NCBI GenBank assembly: GCA_900754605.1
Contig: CAAEDK010000147.1
Location: 1 to 11,162 of the forward strand
Origin: an uncultured Oscillospiraceae bacterium
GTDB taxonomy: Bacteria; Bacillota_A; Clostridia; Oscillospirales; Oscillospiraceae
DNA length: 11,162 bases
Direction: 5' to 3'
The translations under genes were made by a program, and so were the position numbers. Under the pieces are notes generated by a model that was given only the letters and a program-made list of their open reading frames with translations, made no database searches and was not told where the DNA came from. Below are positions 6,000 to 11,162 of this stretch, piece after piece; position 1 is the first letter of the stretch, and every line of letters begins with the position of its first letter.

Positions 6000-6878
6000 G
6001 TGAACGATGTAGCGAATAAGGTTGCCACTCTGATGGAGGCCATGCCCTATTTGAAAAAGTATGCCGGCAAGGTGATTGTGATCAAGTACGGCGGAAACGC
6101 TATGATCAATGAGGAGCTGAAGGCCGCCGTCCTCCAGGACGTGGTCATGCTCAAGCTGCTGGGCATGAAGCCGGTCCTCAGCCATGGCGGCGGACCGGGC
6201 ATCAACAAGATGCTGGAGAAACTGGAGATCCCCGTGCAGTTCATCAACGGCCTGCGCTACACCTCCGAGGACATCATGCGGGTGGTAGAAGCGGTGCTCA
6301 TCGGCCAGGTGAACAGCGAGCTGGTGGGCCGCATCAATGCCATCGGCGGCGAGGCGGTTGGTCTGTCCGGCATCAGCGCCAACATCTATAAGTGTGTGCA
6401 GCGCAGCGAGGAACTGGGTTTCGTGGGCGATGTGGTAGAAGTGAACGCCGCACCAGTCCAGGCGATGCTGGATGCCGGATACATCCCCGTAGTGGCCCCT
6501 GTGGGTACTGACGGGAAGGGAAATAGCTTCAATATCAACGGCGATACCGCTGCTGGTAAGCTGGCAAGCGCCCTGGGAGCAGAGAAGCTGATGCTTCTCA
6601 CAGATATCGAGGGCCTGTGCAACGACATCAAGCTGCGGGATGTGATCAGCTATCTGAACATTGCTGATGTGCAGGGGCTGAAGGATCAGGGTACGATCGC
6701 TGGCGGTATGATCCCCAAGGTGGACTGCTGTGTGCAGGCCATTGAGGAAGGTGTCACCAACGTCCATATTATTGATGGAAGAAAGCCACACAGCATCCTC
6801 TATGAGGCCTTCACAGATGAGGGCATCGGAACGACTGTTGGCAAGGATGCACCCAGTGTGGGCATCAAGTGGAAGTAA
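6000..6878 (+). CDS. argB: Acetylglutamate kinase, arginine-sensitive type
   Basis: ArgB phosphorylates N-acetylglutamate with ATP. The protein (292 residues) is an amino-acid-kinase-fold enzyme with KYGGNAM (29-35), HGGGPG (62-67), NGLR with Arg86, NINGDTAAG (178-186), LLTDIEG and GGMIPKVD with Lys240. It begins with the N-terminal helix (VATLMEAMPYLKKYAGK) and ends with the C-terminal signature (VHIIDGRKPHSILYEAFTDEGIGT) that in known hexameric enzymes mark arginine feedback inhibition, so this copy is probably arginine-sensitive. Mild oddities: HGGGPG where a Glu, Ala or Asp often follows Pro, and GLSGISAN (121-128) where many bacterial enzymes have GLSGKDG. The start is GTG at 6000 with AGGAGG (5987-5992) 7 bases upstream; the spacing decides this start. 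The 14-base gap to argJ indicates cotranscription. Confidence 0.94.
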   Translation: MNDVANKVATLMEAMPYLKKYAGKVIVIKYGGNAMINEELKAAVLQDVVMLKLLGMKPVLSHGGGPGINKMLEKLEIPVQFINGLRYTSEDIMRVVEAVLIGQVNSELVGRINAIGGEAVGLSGISANIYKCVQRSEELGFVGDVVEVNAAPVQAMLDAGYIPVVAPVGTDGKGNSFNINGDTAAGKLASALGAEKLMLLTDIEGLCNDIKLRDVISYLNIADVQGLKDQGTIAGGMIPKVDCCVQAIEEGVTNVHIIDGRKPHSILYEAFTDEGIGTTVGKDAPSVGIKWK

Positions 6879-6923
6879 GCCTGAAAGGGCATCAACGAAC
6901 TAAAATATAAGGAGGAAATCCCT

Positions 6924-8144
6924 ATGATCGAGAAGTTCAAGAGCAATGCCGAAGCCATCGCCACTGCGGATAAATATCTGTATGGCAACCATGCCAGAAT
7001 GCCCATCGTGATGGATCGCGGCGAAGGCTGCTGGGTTTGGGATCTGGATAACAACAAGTATCTGGACTTCGTGGGCGGCATCGCTGTTAACGGGCTGGGC
7101 CACCATCATCCTGCCATTGTGGAGGCTCTGGACCGCGCCAAGGACATGATGCACTGCTCTAACTACTACTATAATGAGCCCGCCGTTCAGGTCTGTAAGC
7201 TGATCTGTGAGAACAGCTGCTTCGAGAAGGTTCTCTTCGCGAACTCCGGTGCTGAGGCCAACGAGGGTCAGATCAAGCTGGCCCGTAAGTACGCCGTGGA
7301 CCACGGCCATCCCGAGCGCTATGTGGTCATCTCCATGCTGAAGTCCTTCCACGGCCGTACTCTGGCTACTGCCACTGCCACCGGCCAGGAGATCGTTCAC
7401 AATCCCAAGTGGTTCTCCCCCCTGCCCGAGGGCTTCCGCTATGCCGAGTTCAACAACCTGGAATCAGTGAAGGAGCAGATGGGCGATGACGTGTGTGCCA
7501 TCCTCACCGAGCCCGTCCAGGGCGAGGGCGGTGTCCGTCCCGCCAGCAAGGAGTTCCTCCAGGGGCTGCGTGATCTGTGTGACGAGAAGGGCATCCTGCT
7601 GATGTTCGACGAGGTTCAGGTCGGTTCTGGCCGTACCGGCAAGCTGTTTGCCCATCAGAACTATGGTGTGGAGCCTGATACCTGCTCCATGGCTAAGGCT
7701 CTGGGCTCTGGCGTGCCCATCGGTGCGGTCTGTGCCCGCGGTGATGCTGCCAAGACCCTGACCCCCGGCACCCACGGCTCCACCTTCGCTGGCGGCCCTC
7801 TGGCCTGCGGCCTGGCGGAAGCCACCCTGGATACCATGATCAATGGCGGTGTGATGGAGAATGCCGTTAAGGTGGGTGAATACTTCCGCGCCGAGTTGCG
7901 TAAGCTCCAGGAGAAGCACTCTATTATTACTGAGGTTCGCGGCATGGGTATGATCAACGGCGCTGAACTGGCCAACAACGAGATCGGCCCCCAGATCGTG
8001 AATAAGTGCTTCGAGAAGAAGGTTCTCATCAACTGCACCGCTGGCAACGTCCTGCGCTTCATCCCCCCGCTGATCGCCACTGAGGCGGAAATTGATGTGG
8101 TGGTGAAGGCTCTGGATGAGGCCATGACCGAACTGGGCGTCTGA
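6924..8144 (+). CDS. argD: Acetylornithine aminotransferase
   Basis: A class-III PLP-dependent aminotransferase of 406 residues, typical of ArgD, which converts N-acetylglutamate semialdehyde to N-acetylornithine using glutamate. Visible motifs are DNNKYLDFVGGIAVNGLGHHHP near the N-terminus, FANSGAEANEGQIKLAR (PLP phosphate site), SFHGRTLATATATGQ, EPVQGEGGV, the Asp-containing FDEVQVGSGRTG, and the Schiff-base lysine in SMAKALGSGVPIGA (Lys258). GTHGSTFAGGPLAC then follows. AAGGAGG lies just upstream of the ATG at 6924, and the gap to argB is 45 bases. The family also includes ornithine and succinylornithine aminotransferases, which are hard to separate by eye, but the argCJB context supports ArgD. 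Codon use is strongly biased, as in argC. It is the last arg gene; no argF, argG, argH or car genes follow. Confidence 0.92.
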   Translation: MIEKFKSNAEAIATADKYLYGNHARMPIVMDRGEGCWVWDLDNNKYLDFVGGIAVNGLGHHHPAIVEALDRAKDMMHCSNYYYNEPAVQVCKLICENSCFEKVLFANSGAEANEGQIKLARKYAVDHGHPERYVVISMLKSFHGRTLATATATGQEIVHNPKWFSPLPEGFRYAEFNNLESVKEQMGDDVCAILTEPVQGEGGVRPASKEFLQGLRDLCDEKGILLMFDEVQVGSGRTGKLFAHQNYGVEPDTCSMAKALGSGVPIGAVCARGDAAKTLTPGTHGSTFAGGPLACGLAEATLDTMINGGVMENAVKVGEYFRAELRKLQEKHSIITEVRGMGMINGAELANNEIGPQIVNKCFEKKVLINCTAGNVLRFIPPLIATEAEIDVVVKALDEAMTELGV

Positions 8145-8186
8145 TTGCTGCGCCCCATAATAGTGACACGTTTTCAGTGAGTTCCC

Positions 8187-8222
8187 ACGTGCCCGGGGCG
8201 TGGTTCCACGCCCCGGGCACGT
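8187..8222 (+). other. Perfect 15-bp stem-loop between argD and nhaC, no T run
   Basis: The arms 8187-8201 and 8208-8222 are perfectly complementary (ACGTGCCCGGGGCGT and its complement) around a GGTTCC loop. It is followed by TAGGAAGG, so it lacks the U tract of an intrinsic terminator on either strand. It is likely a 3'-end stabiliser or processing/attenuation structure between argD and nhaC messages. Confidence 0.75.
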
Positions 8223-8267
8223 TAGGAAGGACTGTGCTGATTGTGTGTAGCTTGTAAAAGGAGAGAG

Positions 8268-8292
8268 AGGAGGAAAAGACCTCGGAGAGGTC
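8268..8292 (+). promoter_or_regulatory. Orphan Shine-Dalgarno and hairpin in the nhaC leader
   Basis: A perfect AGGAGG (8268-8273) has no ATG, GTG or TTG within normal distance downstream; instead a 6-bp perfect hairpin GACCTC-GGA-GAGGTC (8278-8292) follows. The nhaC ATG is about 100 bases further on. It may be a ribosome standby site, a translational control element, or a relic of an older start. Confidence 0.35.
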
Positions 8293-8369
8293 AAGGTAAA
8301 ACCGGGAATCCAACGCTGAATCAGAAACGCAATTTTTGCAAAGTAATGAAAGAAAGGTTGGTAAAATCC

Positions 8370-9860
8370 ATGAGTGAGGCTAACAAATCCAATAAAGAGC
8401 CCAGAATGCCAAAGGTATGGGAGTCCTGTATCACACTTAGCGCATTGATCGCGATCCTGGCGATCGGAATTGTTGCTTTTAAAGCAAGTGTCCATGTCCC
8501 CATGTTCTTAGGTGTATGTGTGGCAGCTATGATGGCCCTGTATCTTGGTCATAAGTGGGACAGCATTGAGAAGATGATGATGGATGGTATCTATAAGGCC
8601 CTCCAATCTGTCTGTATCCTGATCATTGTGGGTATCCTGGTCGGCGTGTGGATCAATGCCGGCGTTGTTCCCACTATGATCTACTACGGATTGAAGATCA
8701 TGCATCCGGCTATCTTCTTCATTGCCTGTGTCCTGATCTGCTCCATTACCTCGCTGGCCACTGGCTCCTCCTGGGGCACCATGGGAACTATGGGTGTGGC
8801 TCTGATGGGCATTGGCTTTGGCCTTGGCATGAACCCCGGTATGACCGCCGGCGCCATTCTGTCCGGCGCATACTTCGGCGATAAGATGTCTCCCCTGTCC
8901 GATACTACAAACCTGGCCCCCGCTATGGCCGGCACTGACGTTATTGCCCATGTAAAGGCGATGATGATCCCCACTGCGATCACCTATGCCATCACCTTGA
9001 TTGCGTTTGGCGTGCTCGGCGCGATGCAGTATCACGGCGGAAGTGCTGATATGAGCCGCGTAACTGAGTTTGCTGCTGCTCTGAATGCCGCAGAGGGTGG
9101 CGTATTCAATATCAATCCCATGTTGCTCCTGCCTCCTGTCATCGTCATTGTGGCCGTTGCCTTGAAGATGCCTGCTATCCCCGGCATTACTCTGGGTATT
9201 TTTGCTGGTGCTATTCTGGGCCTGGTGTTCCAGTCCGGCGCCTGCGATCTGGGTACCCTGTTCAACTTCGGTCTGGAAGGCTATACCTTTACTGATGAGA
9301 TGCATGTGTTGCTGCAGAGTTCTCTGACGGAGGATACCTACAACACTATGATCGAGTTGCTGGAGAAGGGCGGCATTATGGCCATGATGAACTCGGTTGC
9401 CATGACCATCATTGCGATGATGTTCGGCGGCATCATGGAGAGCACCCATCAGCTGGAGGTCGTCGTCAACAAACTCAAGAAGTTGGCCAAGGGTCCTGCC
9501 AGCCTGGTTACCCTCACCGAGATCACCTGTGTTATCTCCAACATGACTATGCCCGAGCAGTACATCTCCATCGTGGTTCCCGGCCGTATGTACGCCGAGG
9601 AGTACCGCAAGATGGGTCTGCATCCTGCCGTTCTGTCCTCTGCTCTTGAGGGCGCCGGTACGGTGACCTCTGCTCTGGTTCCCTGGAATACCTGCGGTGT
9701 GTACATTTCCGATACTCTGGGGATCGGTGTGGCCCAGTACGGTATTTATGCCATCTTTAACTGGCTGATGCCTGTTGTCAATGCTGTGTGTGCTTATATC
9801 GGTATCACTTTGAAGGATATGAACAACAAGCCCTACAAGAAGCAGGTTGCCGCCAAGTAA
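8370..9860 (+). CDS. nhaC: NhaC-family Na+/H+ (or amino-acid/carboxylate) antiporter
   Basis: An integral membrane transporter of 496 residues with about a dozen hydrophobic segments, the usual NhaC size. Diagnostic blocks are SLATGSSWGTMGTMG from residue 128, and SGAYFGDKMSPLSDTTNLAP from residue 165 followed by AMAGTD, the family signature around the cation/substrate site. A late GAGTVTSALVPWNTCG lies near residue 430. The N-terminus (MSEANKSNKEPRMPKVWES) is hydrophilic and leads into the first helix. The ATG at 8370 has only a modest site (AAAGG/GGTTGG, 8353-8361); an ATG at 8346 has none. NhaC members include Na+/H+ antiporters and coupled exchangers such as malate/lactate MleN. In clostridial ornithine-fermentation operons a nhaC gene sits beside the ornithine racemase gene, so a role in ornithine or ion exchange for that pathway is inferred. 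It lies 225 bases after argD. Confidence 0.9.
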   Translation: MSEANKSNKEPRMPKVWESCITLSALIAILAIGIVAFKASVHVPMFLGVCVAAMMALYLGHKWDSIEKMMMDGIYKALQSVCILIIVGILVGVWINAGVVPTMIYYGLKIMHPAIFFIACVLICSITSLATGSSWGTMGTMGVALMGIGFGLGMNPGMTAGAILSGAYFGDKMSPLSDTTNLAPAMAGTDVIAHVKAMMIPTAITYAITLIAFGVLGAMQYHGGSADMSRVTEFAAALNAAEGGVFNINPMLLLPPVIVIVAVALKMPAIPGITLGIFAGAILGLVFQSGACDLGTLFNFGLEGYTFTDEMHVLLQSSLTEDTYNTMIELLEKGGIMAMMNSVAMTIIAMMFGGIMESTHQLEVVVNKLKKLAKGPASLVTLTEITCVISNMTMPEQYISIVVPGRMYAEEYRKMGLHPAVLSSALEGAGTVTSALVPWNTCGVYISDTLGIGVAQYGIYAIFNWLMPVVNAVCAYIGITLKDMNNKPYKKQVAAK

Positions 9861-9878
9861 GAAAATGGTCTGACCTTC

Positions 9879-9908
9879 TTGCAATTTAATACTGTGTCCT
9901 CTTATACA
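9879..9908 (+). promoter_or_regulatory. Weak candidate promoter between nhaC and orr
   Basis: TTGCAA (9879-9884) and TATACA (9903-9908) are 18 bases apart. If used, the transcript would start near 9914 and meet the terminator at 9931-9971 before reaching orr, so expression would depend on readthrough. Confidence 0.3.
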
Positions 9909-9930
9909 AGGGCGCAGTCTCTGAACAGTT

Positions 9931-9971
9931 AAAAAAGTCAGCAGCGCTCTAGTAGTGCTGCTGACTTTTTT
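9931..9971 (+). terminator. Very strong intrinsic terminator after nhaC
   Basis: A perfect 15-bp stem (9931-9945 with 9957-9971), extendable by three more pairs including one G-T wobble, ends in six T and begins with six A, so it can act in both directions. It lies 70 bases after nhaC and only 25 bases before the orr ATG. Confidence 0.92.
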
Positions 9972-9996
9972 GCGAAAAAGGTAGAAAGAGGAATTT

Positions 9997-11100
9997 ATGG
10001 AATACAAAGAACATCATTATCCTCAGCTGGAGGTAGATTTGGACCAACTGGAAGATAACTTGTGGGCATTAAAAAGCAGGATGGATGCCAGTGGAATCCG
10101 GTTGGCTGGCATCGTTAAGGGGTTCAATGGCTTGCCGCAAGCAGCCAGAATCTATGAAAAGGCAGGATACTCCAGTATCGGCTCCTCACGTTTGGAGCAG
10201 CTGCATCATCTGCGGATGAACGGAATTGCCGTCCCTCTGATGCTGATTCGGAGCCCCATGCTATCCGAGGTGGAGGAGACAGCCCGCTGGACAGACATCA
10301 GCCTCCACAGTGAACCGGTGGTTCTTCGGGCTATGGAGCGGGCGATGCAGGAAGCTGCGGGCAAGCGTCGCCATAAGGTGATCCTTATGGTTGATTTGGG
10401 CGACCTGCGTGAGGGATTTTGGGACCAGGATGAGCTTGTGCAGACCGCCCTGGAGGTGGAGCGGGAGATGCCTCACCTGGAGCTGGCTGGGGTAGGCACC
10501 AATCTGGGCTGCTACGGCACGGTCCAGGCAACTCCAGAGAAGATGAACCAGCTGGTTGCTGTTGCCGAACGGGTGGAAACGGCGATTGGCCGGAAGTTGG
10601 AAATCATTTCCGGTGGCTCGTCTACCTCCATTCATATGGTTCTGGATGGTACTATGCCTCCCAGAATCAATCATTTGCGCATCGGGGAGGGGATCCTGCT
10701 AGGTGGGATTTGGGGCTGCGACATGGATTTTATGCACAAAAATATTTTTACCCTGCGGGCAGAAGTGATCGAGACCAAGGTGAAGCCTTCCCATCCGGTG
10801 GGTGAGTTGTCAGTGGACGCCTTTGGGCGTACCCGCACCTATGTAGACCGGGGCCGCCGCTGCCGGGCAATCTTGGCCATTGGACGGGTGGATTACGGAG
10901 AGTGTGAGGATCTGATCCCACGGGAGCCGGGTGTGAAGATATTGGGAGCATCCTCAGACCATACCATTGTGGATGTACAGCACACACTCCACCCAGTCCA
11001 GGTCGGCGATATCTTGGAATTTGACTTGTGTTATGCCACTATGGTATACTTAACAAGCAGCAGAAGCGTGTCTGTTACGTTTAAAACGGAACGCGGTTAA
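9997..11100 (+). CDS. orr: Alanine/ornithine racemase family PLP enzyme, probable ornithine racemase
   Basis: A fold-III PLP enzyme of 367 residues (alanine-racemase-like barrel). The cofactor lysine is Lys41 in LAGIVKGFNG. Blocks typical of the clostridial ornithine racemase (Orr) subgroup are RSPMLSEVEETARWTDISLHSE, LMVDLGDLREGF near residue 131, GVGTNLGCYG near 165, EIISGGSSTSIHM, INHLRIGEGILLGG and ILGASSDHTIVDV near 315. Orr interconverts L- and D-ornithine, and D-ornithine is the substrate of ornithine 4,5-aminomutase in ornithine fermentation. The ATG at 9997 follows AGAAAGAGG. It is downstream of nhaC, as in known clostridial ora/ort loci where these two genes are neighbours, and next to genes that make ornithine. 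Alanine, lysine or other basic amino acids remain possible substrates. Codon use is more mixed (AGG, CGG, ATA present) than in argC or argD, suggesting lower expression. Confidence 0.82.
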   Translation: MEYKEHHYPQLEVDLDQLEDNLWALKSRMDASGIRLAGIVKGFNGLPQAARIYEKAGYSSIGSSRLEQLHHLRMNGIAVPLMLIRSPMLSEVEETARWTDISLHSEPVVLRAMERAMQEAAGKRRHKVILMVDLGDLREGFWDQDELVQTALEVEREMPHLELAGVGTNLGCYGTVQATPEKMNQLVAVAERVETAIGRKLEIISGGSSTSIHMVLDGTMPPRINHLRIGEGILLGGIWGCDMDFMHKNIFTLRAEVIETKVKPSHPVGELSVDAFGRTRTYVDRGRRCRAILAIGRVDYGECEDLIPREPGVKILGASSDHTIVDVQHTLHPVQVGDILEFDLCYATMVYLTSSRSVSVTFKTERG

Positions 11101-11106
11101 AACAGG

Positions 11107-11137
11107 GTCGGCGGCGCGGCAGCGCCGCCCGACTTTT
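11107..11137 (+). terminator. Probable terminator after orr
   Basis: A GC-rich stem (11107-11117 with 11122-11133, one bulged C, GGCA loop) is followed by TTTT. The T run is short, and a ribosome-binding site for the next gene starts almost at once, so termination may be partial. Confidence 0.65.
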
Positions 11138-11155
11138 GAGAGGAAGTCAAAGACC

Positions 11156-11162
11156 ATGCACA
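11156..11162 (+). CDS. Possible start of the next gene (cut by window end)
   Basis: An ATG at 11156 follows GAGAGGAAG (11137-11145) with about 10 bases spacing. Only Met-His is visible before the window ends, so nothing can be said of its product from sequence. Context would predict an ornithine-degradation gene if the fermentation reading is right. Confidence 0.35.

Noticed and set aside
8241..8369. Arg/Lys-rich N-terminal extension of the NhaC protein
   Set aside because: It covers the hairpin and orphan ribosome-binding site, has no start codon with good spacing, and the ATG at 8370 gives the expected family N-terminus.
2177..9930. Shared decamer TCTGAACAGT next to two terminators (about 2177 and 9920)
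   Set aside because: A shared 10-mer is expected many times by chance in 11 kb, and the flanking sequences are unrelated.
1..11162. Mobile elements, CRISPR arrays, tRNA or rRNA genes
   Set aside because: No transposase or integrase sequence, no regularly spaced repeats, and no tRNA-like or rRNA-like sequence was recognised in either strand.

Overview
The window looks like a chromosomal segment from a moderately GC-rich Firmicute. A gut Oscillospiraceae/Clostridia relative is my best guess. The reasons are the strong AGGAGG ribosome-binding sites, sigma-A-like promoters, MreB, a YusI-type ArsC-like protein, and the pairing of a NhaC transporter with an ornithine-racemase-like enzyme seen in amino-acid-fermenting clostridia. 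I see no mobile element, tRNA, rRNA or CRISPR array. The placement is by recognition only.

Left part (1-2470): the 3' end of the Na+/serine-threonine symporter gene sstT with a strong terminator; then mreB behind two candidate promoters, the distal one set in a nested inverted repeat; then a small ArsC/Spx-superfamily (YusI-like) thioredoxin-fold gene closed by an excellent terminator. Between that terminator and the next gene lie about 300 bp without a convincing gene, including a very AT-rich tract of about 90 bp.

Right part (2470-11162): a minus-strand LysR-type regulator is divergent from argC-argJ-argB-argD, followed on the same strand by a NhaC-family transporter and an alanine/ornithine-racemase-family PLP enzyme (Orr-like). 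The lysR-argC gap carries two face-to-face sigma-A promoters whose -10 boxes overlap by 2 bp. It also carries a perfect T-N11-A dyad centred about 65 bp upstream of the predicted argC transcription start, the textbook position for a LysR activator site. The four arg genes encode the steps from N-acetylglutamate to ornithine; none of the later arginine genes (argF, argG, argH) is present. The gene set therefore stops at ornithine and continues to an exporter/antiporter and a racemase that would make D-ornithine, the entry compound of clostridial ornithine fermentation (OraSE, Ord, OrtAB).

The most interesting reading is a LysR-controlled glutamate-to-ornithine-to-D-ornithine module, possibly a specialised second copy of argCJBD feeding fermentation. 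Supporting points are an ArgC with altered cofactor-loop and active-site-adjacent motifs and codon use that looks optimised for high expression in argC, argD and nhaC. Points against are an ArgB that keeps the arginine-feedback signature and a strong terminator between nhaC and orr. The window ends 2 codons into what may be the next gene, so its identity cannot be read.
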